IMG/VR virus record: IMGVR_UViG_3300046796_000521
Span: 1 to 39,974 of that record
Source of the DNA: a virus
DNA length: 39,974 nt
Direction: 5' to 3' (one strand)
The notes under the pieces are model-generated. The model was not told where the DNA came from, did no database searches, and was given only the letters and a program-made list of their open reading frames with translations. The position numbers and the translations under genes are program-made. Within the stretch, counting starts at the first letter, position 1; every line of letters starts with the position of its first letter. Positions 20,498 through 28,934 of the stretch are shown here, in pieces.

Positions 20498-21043
20498 TCA
20501 GAACGGAACGCAGTTGAGCCGCCGGGTCGCGAACGTGCCCGTGCCGCCGGAGACCCGGTAGGACATCGCGAACGTGTTAGTCCCCGCGGTCAGGCCCGTC
20601 TCGACGTAGGCCAGACCGTGGAACAGCTGCCCGGTCTGGTCGTACGAGATCGCCCAGCTGTCCGACGCTGCGATCGTGCTGGCGCCGGAAACTGCAACGC
20701 TCGTCCACACGTTGGTGCCCGCGACGCTGGTCGACTGGCGGCAGTGAAAGGAGAGCAGCGCCTTTGTCCCGGTCCCGATCGGGAACGACGGACCGGCCGT
20801 GCCGCCGCCGCCGGAGAGCGTCGACGTGTACGTGGTCGACGTCGTTGTTTCGCCGCTGAGTTGGGCGAACTGGCCCGGCGCGCGCTGAACGATCGAGTTG
20901 CTGCCGTTGCCCGCGAAGATGCTGCTCACCTGGCTGGATAGTGCCGGGGCGGTCATCAGCAGGTTGTCGCGCACGGAGGCGTTCCACTGTGCGGCGGTCA
21001 ACGCGGTGCTGGCCACCGCGGTGAGCGGCGTTGTCCAAGCCAA
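20498..21043 (-). CDS. Minor tail / tail-tip fibre protein
   Basis: 181 aa, ATG 21043. The N-terminus, TPLTAVASTALTAAQWNASV followed by RDNLL, is the common start of actinophage fibre proteins (cf. 'TAAxWNxxVRDNL'). The rest is Ser/Thr/Gly-rich beta structure (GGGGTAGPSFPIGTGTKAL and TNTFAMSYRVSGG), probably a receptor-binding or decorating jelly-roll. Confidence 0.75.
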   Translation of the reverse strand: MAWTTPLTAVASTALTAAQWNASVRDNLLMTAPALSSQVSSIFAGNGSNSIVQRAPGQFAQLSGETTTSTTYTSTLSGGGGTAGPSFPIGTGTKALLSFHCRQSTSVAGTNVWTSVAVSGASTIAASDSWAISYDQTGQLFHGLAYVETGLTAGTNTFAMSYRVSGGTGTFATRRLNCVPF

Positions 21044-21046
21044 GAA

Positions 21047-21586
21047 TCAGCCCTCCAGTTCGGGGTGCGGCGAAAACGAGAGGGTGCCGTCAGGCTCGAC
21101 GAACGGCAGGTCGTGGTCGTGCGCGAGGGCACGCGCGGCGCGCAGCTGGCGGCGCGGATCGGCGGCGGGCAGTACGTCCAGCAGCAGGCCGTCCACGGCC
21201 ACGCCCTCGACCTCGTGCAGGATCAGGGTCCGCTCGGTCAGCGCCTTCCACTCCGGCGGCAGGCAGTCGTGCGCGGCGTTCTCGGCCAGCAGGTCCTCGA
21301 GGTGCTCGCCGGGCAGCCAGTTCTGGGTGCGCCGGACAGGCCGCATGCCGAGGATCGCTTCGATGGCCTGCGGGTCGGGCGGCCAGATCACGACGGTGTT
21401 GAAGCCGCAGGCGTCCGGGCCGCCGAGGCACAGGAACTCGACCTGCCCGGGCTCGAGCGCGATCGCATTGGTGCACCACGGGCGGACGCAACGGGCGACC
21501 CAGCGGCCCCAGTTCGCCTCGGCGTACGCGACGCCCGCGATGGCCACCTCGGCGGGCGTCTCGATCACGAAGCTCGGGCCGGACAT
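21047..21586 (-). CDS. Minor tail-associated protein with zinc-ribbon-like Cys pairs
   Basis: 179 aa, ATG 21586. Two Cys pairs (CVRPWC and CLGGPDAC) about 18 residues apart suggest a zinc ribbon. The C-terminal part (LDVLPAADPRRQLRAARALA) is helical. Its place between the distal tail protein and the fibre suggests a minor tail or assembly protein. Confidence 0.65.
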   Translation of the reverse strand: MSGPSFVIETPAEVAIAGVAYAEANWGRWVARCVRPWCTNAIALEPGQVEFLCLGGPDACGFNTVVIWPPDPQAIEAILGMRPVRRTQNWLPGEHLEDLLAENAAHDCLPPEWKALTERTLILHEVEGVAVDGLLLDVLPAADPRRQLRAARALAHDHDLPFVEPDGTLSFSPHPELEG

Positions 21587-21598
21587 GCGACGCCCCTT

Positions 21599-23143
21599 TC
21601 AGTACGAGAACTGGGCATCGTTGAAGCCCTGGCCGCCAACGTCGAAGCGGAACATGGTCGGCGGGTTATCGAGGCCGCCACCCTGGAAGGCGCCCTGGTC
21701 GAAGCCCTGGCCGGACACGTCAAACGTGAACGGGAGGGTCACCACGGCCGGGATCTTCTCCACGCCGAACGTCGTCACGTGCTCGGCGCCGCCCTGGCCG
21801 ATCGTGTGCTGGATCTGCTCGATGTAGCAGTCCGCATCCAAGCCGGTCAGCGACTCGGTCAGATGCACCCGGTCCGACAGGTTCCGGCTGATGCACTCGG
21901 CCAGCCGCGCCGCGCTGCCGGCGCCGCGCATCGTCACCTGCAGCGTCGGCAGCCGCTCGGCGCGCTTCGCGACGATCAGCTGCAGGATCGCCTGCGCGTC
22001 GTAGATACCCGCCCACACCGGCAGCCGGCCGTCCGCCAGGGATTTGCGGCCGTGCCGGTAGATGCTGACCGCGTCCTCGACGGTGACGGTGATGCTGGTC
22101 GCCTGGATCGCCTGCGCCCGCAGCGCGAGGTCCTGCACGATCGAGTCGCCCGTGGCGGTGATCGAGATGACCGTCGACTGGCCCGACGTGCGCGACAGGC
22201 TCATCGAGACGCTGCCGGACACGAGGGTGTAGTCGGTGTCCTGCACGGGTGCGATCGCATTGATGAACGGCTGCGACGCCCGCGCGGTGACGTTGAACGT
22301 GGTCCCGTTCGCGATGGTGATCTGCCCCTGGCTGGACCACACCTGGGACGCTGCCGCGTCGATGGTGTGCAGCGGCACCTCGGTGGAGATCGAGTTGACG
22401 ACCTCTTTCCAGCCGGCGTTGTAGGTCACCGGGTCGGAGATGCAGGGCTCGGTGCCCGACGACCGCCAGGTCGCCTGCGAGGTCAGCGACGCGGACCGGG
22501 TCAGCCGGTGGTGCCGGTCGCGGAACACGATCTGGCCCAGCGAGTTCACCGTGATCAGCGCCGACGGCCCGTCCGAGTCGACAAGCTCCAGCAGCGCGTC
22601 GAACGCGTCGGCCTCGCTCAGCCACCAGTACGGCAGGTAGGAGACGCCCGGGTCGATGTCGCGGGCGGTCGCCGACCAGCCGATCGCGTCGAGGATGTAG
22701 CCGATCGCGTCGCCGGTGCGGATGCCCTGGTAGAGCGGCGTGCTGATGGTGACGCCACGGAAGGAGCCGAGCGCGTCGATGCAGGTCGCCGGCACGGACT
22801 GGTCGTTGATGCCGGGCCGGATGTCGAGGTCGTCGAGGTAGCCGGAGTACAGCACCGTCGAGGTCGCGCCGACGGTCGCCTGCAGCTGCAGGTGCTTGCC
22901 GGGCGTGACGAACCCTGCGATCGGCGAGCTCGTGTTCTCCGGGCTGTAGTCGCGGGAGACGTTGTTCAGCTCGAACTGCATCTCGCCCGGGTCGATCGGC
23001 GCGAACTGGCGGGCCTGGCTGCGGCCGTACTTCACGACGACCGGGGTGCGCTGGTCGAGGGTCCGGGCGGTGACGTCGTCGTTGGTGACGTCGGAGAAGC
23101 CGTTGCCCTGCCAGTCGATCTGCAGCGTGTACCGGGCAGCCAT
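21599..23143 (-). CDS. Distal/minor tail protein
   Basis: 514 aa, ATG 23143 overlapping the tape-measure stop (TGATG). The N-terminus (RYTLQIDWQGNGFSDVTNDD) and the phrase EMQFELNNVSRDYSPENTSS are typical of siphophage minor tail proteins following the tape measure. Mixed beta domains with Ser/Thr-rich stretches. The last 42 residues contain a tandem repeat (FTFDVSGQGFDQGAFQ and FRFDVGGQGFNDAQF). It is likely part of the tail-tip baseplate. Confidence 0.85.
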   Translation of the reverse strand: MAARYTLQIDWQGNGFSDVTNDDVTARTLDQRTPVVVKYGRSQARQFAPIDPGEMQFELNNVSRDYSPENTSSPIAGFVTPGKHLQLQATVGATSTVLYSGYLDDLDIRPGINDQSVPATCIDALGSFRGVTISTPLYQGIRTGDAIGYILDAIGWSATARDIDPGVSYLPYWWLSEADAFDALLELVDSDGPSALITVNSLGQIVFRDRHHRLTRSASLTSQATWRSSGTEPCISDPVTYNAGWKEVVNSISTEVPLHTIDAAASQVWSSQGQITIANGTTFNVTARASQPFINAIAPVQDTDYTLVSGSVSMSLSRTSGQSTVISITATGDSIVQDLALRAQAIQATSITVTVEDAVSIYRHGRKSLADGRLPVWAGIYDAQAILQLIVAKRAERLPTLQVTMRGAGSAARLAECISRNLSDRVHLTESLTGLDADCYIEQIQHTIGQGGAEHVTTFGVEKIPAVVTLPFTFDVSGQGFDQGAFQGGGLDNPPTMFRFDVGGQGFNDAQFSY

Positions 23144-26100
23144 CAGATCTTCCCCTTGCGGCGGAGATCATCGATGGACGCGGCCAGCCAGCCCTGGACC
23201 TCCATGCGCGAGCCGATCACGCCGTGGTTCTCCAGCACCACGGTCACGCCACCCCCGCCGCTGCCCGCGTTCTGCCACATCGGGGTGACCCGTTCGGGCT
23301 GGTAGTTCTCGCCGAAGGAGTAGGTGCGACCGGACGCGCCGACACCGAAGATCGGCTCGGTGATCGTGCCGCCGTTCTTCATCGCCCAGTGGTCGTGGGC
23401 GTTGCCGCCGGCGAAGTTGTGCTGGTTCTCGATCAGCGCCGAGTAGCGGTGACGTGAGCCGTTGTGGATGTTCAGCGACTGCCACGGCGTGATCAGTTCC
23501 TTCGTGGCCCGCATGAAGTGCAGATTGATCCACTCGGCCAGCGGCTTCGACGGGGCGAAGTCGACCGCGCGGCCGAAGCCGTGGTAGCTCTTGTTGCCCG
23601 TCAGGGTGATCGCGCCGGGCCGGTAGTCCGAGTAGATCGGCATGCCTGGGAAAGCCATGCGGACGGCGGCTTCCATCCATTTGTAGCCTGGGCCGCCGCT
23701 ACCGCCGGGAGCCGAGAAGAACGGCGACGGCACCTTCGTCTTGCTCGCGTTCACCGGGTACGGCCAGACCATGCCGCCGCCGGCGTAACCGGGCCACTGG
23801 CCGGTCGCGTTCATGTAGTCCAGCGCGCCCGGCTTGGCGCTCTCCAGCGGAGCCCGTGCGCTCTTGTTCACCACGAACTCGTCGGCGTGCACGACGCCGG
23901 CCGGCTGATACTTCGCTCCGGGTCCGGTCCAGCCGCCGCCGGCGAAACCCGGCCCGTCGCCAGCGCCGTTGAGCCGGCCGATGGTGTTGGCGCTCTTCAG
24001 CGCCTGCTGCATCGCCGACAGCTTCCGCAGCTCCGCTTCGACCTTGCCCTGCCCGGTGACGTTCAGGTTCGCCGCGTACGGGCCCGCGAAGTGGTTCGCC
24101 GCGGTGTACGCGTCGTCGAGCTGCTTCTTCGCGGCCACCGCGCCCGGCGCCGTCGCCTTCGCCTCATACGTCCCGTCGTACTGGTCGGCAGCCTTCTTCG
24201 CCGACTTGAACTGGCCCTCGAGGTTCTTAATCTCGGTCTTGGACAGCCCGGCCGCGCGCAGTGTCGCGTACAGCGACGGCGTCATCTTCCCGTTGAACGT
24301 CTGTCCCAGCGACCCGACCGCGCCCTGCAGACCGATCGCCGCCACCGCCAGATCGCGGGTCGCCTGCTTGGCTTCCTTGCTGCTGGCCCCGTGTTCCTTG
24401 GTCGCCTTGGTCGCGGCCTTCTGCGCGTCGGCGAGACCCTCCTGGGCCTTAAGCAGCCCGAAGACTGGGTCGGTCTCCTGCTTCATCATGTCGCTGAGCT
24501 GGGACAGGGCGTCCCGCTGGCCGTTCGTGGCCGCGGTCGCCGCCTCGGTGGCGGTCTTGTACTTCTTCTGATCCTGCGCGCCAGCGCTGAGCTGGCCGTT
24601 CAGGTCGCCAGTGGCTGTCGCGGCGGCCATCGTCGAGGCCTTCGACGTCTCGAGGGCTGCCGCGTAGGCGGGGAACTGCTTGCGGACCTCCTCGAGGCTG
24701 ACGCCGTTGGTGGCCAACTCCTTGGACAGCGCCTCGAACGCGGCCTGTGCACCGGAGGTGTTGCCGCCGGACACCATCTGCGCCAGGGCGGTATCGACCG
24801 CCCCGATGCGCTCCTGCGTCTTCGCTAGCGACTCGTTCGTGCCCTTGAGTCCCGGGATGATCGCCTCGAGGCCGCCCTCGAGATTGCGGGCCCAGTCCTT
24901 GCGGTTGTTGCTCGTGTCGGCGACCAGGTCGAAGGTCTTCTTCAGGTCGCCCATGTTGTCGCCGAGGACCCGGGACGCCTCGCCGGCGGTCTTCCCGGAT
25001 TTCGCGTATTGCTCCAGGCCGACACTGAGTGCGTCGAGCTGCGGATTCAGGTCCTTCTGGAAGTGGCTGACAACCTCGCCCGCGATCTGCAGGGCGGCGA
25101 AGACGAGACCGATCTTGCCTGCTGCGGCCGAGAGCCGTCCCATTCCCGCTGCAGCGTTTGCGGCGGCCGGGCCCATCGCCTCCAGCTCGAGGCGGACAGC
25201 GGCCGTCGTCTTGCGCAGCTTGATCCAGCCCGCGCCGAGCACCAGCGCCGCACCGCCGAGCGCGGCCATCACCGTGATGGTGCTGCCGATCCACGGGGGA
25301 AGTTCGGAGAACGCGTTGACCAGCCCGTTGACGGCCTTGACCAGGACGCGCAGGCCACCGTTCGCGCCGGAGCCCGCCTGGATCGCCAGGGTTTCGATTG
25401 AGCCTTTCAGGCGTTCTATGTCGCCGGCGAGGTTGTCGGTCTGGATCCGGGCGGTCTCGGCCGCGTAGCCTTGGTCGTTGACCTTGTCGATCCATGTCTG
25501 GATGCCGGCCGCGCCCTGCTGGTAGAGGACGTTCGCGGTACGGATCGCGTCGGAGCCGAAGATCTGCGCCAGCGCGGCGTCGCGCTGCGCCTGGGTCAGG
25601 CCGCCGAGCTTGGTCTTGAGCTGCTCGGCCAGGTTGGTGATGCCGACGAACTTGCCCTGGGCGTCGTAGGCGGCGATGCCCAGGTCGTCCATCAAGGCCT
25701 TGGTCTTGTCCGCCGGGTTCGCCAGCGACAGCAGCATCTGCTTGAACGACGTACCCGCATCGGAGCCAGTAAGGCCCGCCGAGGCGAAGGCGGCGAGCGT
25801 GCCCGTGGTGTCCTCCACCGACAGGCCGAACTGGTGCGCGACCAGGCCGCTCTGATTGAGCGCGTAGCCCAGGTCGTGCACGGAACCCTGGGCCTTGCCG
25901 GCGCCGGCGGCCAGCAGATCCGCGATGTGCGGGATGTCCTTGCCCGACAGCTTGAACTGCGTCATGGCGCTCGCCGCGGTCTCGGCGGCCTCGCCGACGG
26001 ACAGCTGACCGGCCGCTGCGAGCGACAGCGCGCCCTTCAGTCCTCCGTTGAGCACATCGGCGGTAGATACGCCTGCCTTGGACAGCTCGGTGATGGCGTC

Positions 26101-26436
26101 GGCGGCCTGGGTGGCCGAGTACTGGGTGTCCTTGCCCGCCTGTAGTGCCGCCTCGCGCAGCATGCTGATGTCTTTCGCGCCCGCGTGGGTGGCGGCCTGG
26201 ACGCCGGACATGGCCTTGTCGAAGTCGGCGGCGGCTTTGATCGCGTAGCCTGCCATGCCCGCGAGGGAGAGGCCGACGACGCCCGCTCGGTCGGCCACCT
26301 TGTCCAGGTGCCCGGCCTTGGACGCCTTGTCTATTCCGGTGGCGAAGTCTTTGGTTGCCGCGCCGGCCCGGCCGATGGCAGACATGTACTGCGAGACGTC
26401 CGCGGTGAGCTTGACTCCGACTGTGCGCAGCGCCAC
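23143..26436 (-). CDS. Tape measure protein with embedded M15 peptidase
   Basis: 1097 aa, GTG 26436 with GAGGTG upstream. The first 350 residues match phage tape-measure (TP901/PhageMin_Tail) regions: LREAALQAGKDTQYSATQAA and ELSKAGVSTADVLNGGLKGA. Hydrophobic segments lie around residues 380-420 (WIGSTITVMAALGGAALVLG) and long Ala/Lys helices follow. The C-terminal part has a VanY/M15 signature: S950-x-H952-x-x-G-x-A-x-D959 and H1014-x-H1016, all zinc ligands present. It sets tail length and probably opens peptidoglycan during DNA entry. Confidence 0.95.
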   Translation of the reverse strand: MALRTVGVKLTADVSQYMSAIGRAGAATKDFATGIDKASKAGHLDKVADRAGVVGLSLAGMAGYAIKAAADFDKAMSGVQAATHAGAKDISMLREAALQAGKDTQYSATQAADAITELSKAGVSTADVLNGGLKGALSLAAAGQLSVGEAAETAASAMTQFKLSGKDIPHIADLLAAGAGKAQGSVHDLGYALNQSGLVAHQFGLSVEDTTGTLAAFASAGLTGSDAGTSFKQMLLSLANPADKTKALMDDLGIAAYDAQGKFVGITNLAEQLKTKLGGLTQAQRDAALAQIFGSDAIRTANVLYQQGAAGIQTWIDKVNDQGYAAETARIQTDNLAGDIERLKGSIETLAIQAGSGANGGLRVLVKAVNGLVNAFSELPPWIGSTITVMAALGGAALVLGAGWIKLRKTTAAVRLELEAMGPAAANAAAGMGRLSAAAGKIGLVFAALQIAGEVVSHFQKDLNPQLDALSVGLEQYAKSGKTAGEASRVLGDNMGDLKKTFDLVADTSNNRKDWARNLEGGLEAIIPGLKGTNESLAKTQERIGAVDTALAQMVSGGNTSGAQAAFEALSKELATNGVSLEEVRKQFPAYAAALETSKASTMAAATATGDLNGQLSAGAQDQKKYKTATEAATAATNGQRDALSQLSDMMKQETDPVFGLLKAQEGLADAQKAATKATKEHGASSKEAKQATRDLAVAAIGLQGAVGSLGQTFNGKMTPSLYATLRAAGLSKTEIKNLEGQFKSAKKAADQYDGTYEAKATAPGAVAAKKQLDDAYTAANHFAGPYAANLNVTGQGKVEAELRKLSAMQQALKSANTIGRLNGAGDGPGFAGGGWTGPGAKYQPAGVVHADEFVVNKSARAPLESAKPGALDYMNATGQWPGYAGGGMVWPYPVNASKTKVPSPFFSAPGGSGGPGYKWMEAAVRMAFPGMPIYSDYRPGAITLTGNKSYHGFGRAVDFAPSKPLAEWINLHFMRATKELITPWQSLNIHNGSRHRYSALIENQHNFAGGNAHDHWAMKNGGTITEPIFGVGASGRTYSFGENYQPERVTPMWQNAGSGGGGVTVVLENHGVIGSRMEVQGWLAASIDDLRRKGKI

Positions 26437-26440
26437 GGCG

Positions 26441-27378
26441 TCACCTCTTCCGGATCGTGGTGCCCCAGAGGCGGGCTTCGGCGTTGCGGAGCGGCTTCTT
26501 GCCGGCGTCGGTCAGGCCGCTGATGGTCTCGGCGATCGCCCGCGTGGCGCGGCACAGGGACTGGTTGACCTCGAACTGGGGCGCTCCGGGCTTGCCCTCG
26601 TCGGACGTGCAGACGTCGAGCGGCCGCCCGCACTTCGGGCACAGGCCGTCGCGGTAGAGCGCCAGCGCGATCAGTTCGGCCCGGTCCTGCTCGGTCCAGA
26701 GCGGCTCCCGGGTCGTCACCGACCGGACCAGGCGCCCGCGTTCGTACTCGTACTCGGTGACCTCGACCGGCTCCCGGCCATCGAACTGTGACGGCGGAAT
26801 GCCGAGGCGTTCGGCCGCCTCTACTCGGCGGCGATACCCCGCTTCGCTTTCGAAGCGGCGAGCGAGAAAGGGATGTCGATATCCGCCCGGTTCAGCAGGA
26901 AGGCGCCCATGCCGAGCAGCTCGAACTGCCGGTCGGTGATCGCGTCGAACAGGGCCGCCCAGTCCTCTTCGTCCAGCTCAGGATCTACGACGGATTGGCG
27001 GATGAGGCCCTCGTAGAAGGTGTCTACGTTAAGCTGCATACCCCTGTCCCGCTCGACGATCTCGTCGTTGTCACCGCGGCGGGGCGGGTGACTAAGGGCC
27101 AGAGCCCGGTACTTCGGCTTGGACAATGCGCGCAGGGTGAACGTCACCGTGCTCTCGCGCATCTCGGCCTCGAGGGCTTCAATCCGCTCGACGATCTCAC
27201 CGACGCCGCTGCCCGCGAGGCTGTCGCCCTGCTTCTGCTGCGCCTGCTCAAGGTCGCGTTCGGCCTGCTCATGGTCGGCGACCAGGTCTCCGCGTAGGCA
27301 GATTTCGACGGTGCGCTCGGGCAGCTTCGCCTCGGCGAGCATCGCCTTGAAGTTCTTCAGGGTGGCCTTGCCGCTCAT
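26441..27378 (-). CDS. Tail assembly chaperone, -1 frameshift product (gpGT-like)
   Basis: About 312 aa made by joining 27378-26866 to 26866-26441 after a -1 slip at CCCTTTC (26872-26866). The extension has typical phage chaperone features: AERLGIPPSQFDGREPVEV, EYEYERGRLVRSVTTREPLW, a Cys pair in GLCPKCGRPLDVC, and ends at the TGA (26441-26443) 5 nt before the tape-measure start. The extension alone has a GTG at 26719, but its 5' part is open and coding well beyond it, which fits frameshifting. These chaperones coat the tape measure during tail assembly. Confidence 0.85.
26821..27378 (-). CDS. Tail assembly chaperone, short form (gpG-like)
   Basis: 185 aa, ATG 27378 preceded by a GGGAG-type site and a structured 5' region (27398-27443). 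Features: KNFKAMLAEAKLPERTVEIC, an internal coiled-coil segment with LEQAQQKQG, then DPELDEEDWAALFDAI. Stop is TAG at 26821-26823. Its last part carries the slippery heptamer and stem-loop that divert some ribosomes into the gpGT-like frame. Confidence 0.85.
   Translation of the reverse strand: MSGKATLKNFKAMLAEAKLPERTVEICLRGDLVADHEQAERDLEQAQQKQGDSLAGSGVGEIVERIEALEAEMRESTVTFTLRALSKPKYRALALSHPPRRGDNDEIVERDRGMQLNVDTFYEGLIRQSVVDPELDEEDWAALFDAITDRQFELLGMGAFLLNRADIDIPFSLAASKAKRGIAAE
26839..26872 (-). promoter_or_regulatory. Programmed -1 frameshift signal
   Basis: Slippery heptamer C-CCT-TTC (26872-26866) in the correct zero frame (AT)C CCT TTC. A 7-nt spacer follows (26865-26859), then an 8-bp perfect stem CCGCTTCG/CGAAGCGG with an AAAG loop (26858-26839). 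All three parts of a canonical X-XXY-YYZ signal are present, and the -1 frame is open to 26441. Confidence 0.9.
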
Positions 27379-27397
27379 GGTTCTCCCGCTCCCGATT

Positions 27398-27443
27398 CCT
27401 CCCGAGGAAGCGCCCGGCCAGCTCGGGAGGAGACTGGCCGGGC
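27398..27443 (-). promoter_or_regulatory. Interleaved hairpins before tail chaperone
   Basis: Two perfect inverted repeats interlock: 27398-27406 with 27422-27430 (9 bp) and 27412-27421 with 27434-27443 (10 bp). They can form either two alternative hairpins or a pseudoknot in the 5' untranslated RNA of the tail chaperone gene. The 9-bp arm nearest the gene contains GGGAGG. Possibly a translation or attenuation control. Confidence 0.55.
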
Positions 27444-27446
27444 ACG

Positions 27447-27480
27447 AAAAAACCCCGCGAAACCATGGGGGCTTCCGGGG
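27447..27480 (-). terminator. Rho-independent terminator after major tail gene
   Basis: On the minus strand AAGCCCC (27474-27468) pairs with GGGGTTT (27456-27450); the stem is followed by a run of T ending at 27447. An alternative 5-bp CCCCG/CGGGG pairing exists. Its place between the major tail and chaperone genes matches many actinophages, where it lowers expression of the later genes. Confidence 0.75.
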
Positions 27481-27507
27481 CGTCTTGTACTTACGAAGCA
27501 GGTAGAA

Positions 27508-28002
27508 CTAGGCGACAGCGGCGCGGAGCGACGGGCCGGTGCCCGCAGCGCCGGCGGTGATCTTCATCGGGATCTCGTACCGCTCGACCGAGTTCGGCTC
27601 CGGGTCCATGCGCGCGACCTCGCCACACAGCGCCGGGTAGACCTCGACGCCCTGCGTCGACGTCCACGCGGTCGCCTGGGCGACCGACCGGCGGATCACA
27701 ATGAACCCGGCGGTATCGCGGATCAGCGTGGTGAAGATCGTGTCGCCCGACGCCTGCTTCTTCAGCCGCAGCCGGGTATTGGAGAAGGACGCCCGGCCAT
27801 TGACGTTGGAGGTGAACACCGACGCCAGCGAGGACGTGTCGACATCGGCGGTGTCCGGCTGGAACCCGGACAGGCCATCGGCGGTCAGCGTCGACGTCAG
27901 GTCGATGCCCGCGTTCAGTTCGGTCGTGGTCGGGGCGTTCTGGTTGCTGATGCTCGTGACCCAGTAGACCCTGGTCTTGCCATCAGCGGGGACGTCGGCC
28001 AT
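27508..28002 (-). CDS. Major tail protein
   Basis: 164 aa, ATG 28002. Begins ADVPADGKTRVYWVTSI, followed by a Thr/Ser-rich beta protein (ELNAGIDLTSTLTADGLSGF). Length, composition and place directly before a terminator and the tail chaperones identify it as the tail tube protein. Further motifs: SNTRLRLKKQASGDTIFTTL and MKITAGAAGTGP. Confidence 0.85.
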   Translation of the reverse strand: MADVPADGKTRVYWVTSISNQNAPTTTELNAGIDLTSTLTADGLSGFQPDTADVDTSSLASVFTSNVNGRASFSNTRLRLKKQASGDTIFTTLIRDTAGFIVIRRSVAQATAWTSTQGVEVYPALCGEVARMDPEPNSVERYEIPMKITAGAAGTGPSLRAAVA

Positions 28003-28014
28003 TCACCTACTCCT

Positions 28015-28323
28015 TTACTTGTCGCCGCTGGTGGCGGACTTGGCGGGAGAACTCTTGGGCGCCGGCCCGTCGACCGGCTCGTCGTAGCCGTCGGGTCCGG
28101 ACGGGAACCAGCCGAGGCCCGCGTGCAGCAGGACGGCCTCGTGGTTCATGACGCCCTTGCCGCCGTGCACCTCGTGGCGGACCCACTGGAACTCCTGGCC
28201 GGTCGGCTCGGTCGTCTCCGACCAGCCGCGGACCTTCGTCCACTCGTCGCGCGCCTCGGCGCCGACGACGCGGGCCTTCACGCCCTCCACATCGGCGATC
28301 CAGTACTCGGTCTTGTCGGTCAT
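28015..28323 (-). CDS. Hypothetical tail-region protein
   Basis: 102 aa from ATG 28323 (GAGGAG upstream). Contains EYWIADVEGVKARVVGAEAR and VHGGKGVMNHEAVLLHAGLG with a Ser/Lys-rich C-terminus. Not recognised. Its position just before the major tail gene suggests a head-tail or tail accessory protein. Confidence 0.7.
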   Translation of the reverse strand: MTDKTEYWIADVEGVKARVVGAEARDEWTKVRGWSETTEPTGQEFQWVRHEVHGGKGVMNHEAVLLHAGLGWFPSGPDGYDEPVDGPAPKSSPAKSATSGDK

Positions 28324-28336
28324 CGCGAAGCGCTCC

Positions 28337-28669
28337 TCAGGCGGTGTAGAGCTCGTAGGTGACTCCGGTGAGCGCACCGGAGAAGGTCACGGTCGCGACG
28401 TTGGAGCTGTTGATCGCCCCCCGGGGGACGAGGATCATCCGCACGCCGGTGGCCGGCGCGGCGACGGCGGTGACCGTGCCCGGGTTGCTGATGCTCGTGA
28501 AGCCCGGGTCCTGGATCGCGACGTTGGTGGCCGTGCCCGTGGTGATCACGCGCAGGAACCAGCCGTTCGGGCCGGCAGTGCCGCCGGAGATCGTGTCCGA
28601 CGCCGACGGCGTGATCGCCGAGGGGGTCGTGCCGGTCGTCACGACCGACTGAGGCGAAACGAGCGCCAT
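28337..28669 (-). CDS. Ig-like or tail-tube-associated protein
   Basis: 110 aa from ATG 28669 preceded by AAGGAGG. Gly/Thr/Ser-rich beta protein (SASDTISGGTAGPNGWFLRV and NSSNVATVTFSGALTGVTYE). Possibly a small capsid or tail decoration domain. Not assigned to a family. Confidence 0.7.
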   Translation of the reverse strand: MALVSPQSVVTTGTTPSAITPSASDTISGGTAGPNGWFLRVITTGTATNVAIQDPGFTSISNPGTVTAVAAPATGVRMILVPRGAINSSNVATVTFSGALTGVTYELYTA

Positions 28670-28757
28670 TCGGCGCCTCCTTCGGGGAGAAATCGGACAG
28701 GGCATCCGCCGAACAGCGGACAGTGATCTCGTGCATGCGGGCCGTACCCTGCGAGGC

Positions 28758-28934
28758 ATGGCATCGACGAGACCCGAATCCCGCTGGACGCTGAACAGCG
28801 TCGGCAACCGAGTGATGTGGGCGGTCGTGGCCGCGTTCCTGACCTGGCTGGTCTTCCACGGCGCGGTCCTGCCGATCGCCGTCGGCCTCGTCGTGCTCGC
28901 GATCCTCACCGCCGTGGCGGCCTCACGCCGTTAG
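28758..28934 (+). CDS. Two-TM protein on opposite strand (moron-like)
   Basis: 58 aa, ATG 28758; TAG at 28932-28934 lies in TTAG shared with the stop of the convergent gene at 28931. Two hydrophobic stretches (VMWAVVAAFLTWLVFHG and VLPIAVGLVVLAILTAVAAS) with a basic end. TACCCT (28745-28750) sits 7 nt before the start, so expression may be leaderless and independent of the late operon. Such isolated plus-strand genes inside the late block look like morons expressed in the lysogen. Confidence 0.65.
   Translation: MASTRPESRWTLNSVGNRVMWAVVAAFLTWLVFHGAVLPIAVGLVVLAILTAVAASRR

Noticed and set aside
21065-23305. 746-aa plus-strand open frame
   Set aside because: Antisense to the minor tail genes, Arg/Val/Ala/Asp-biased composition, no motif; the minus-strand genes there have clear tail features.
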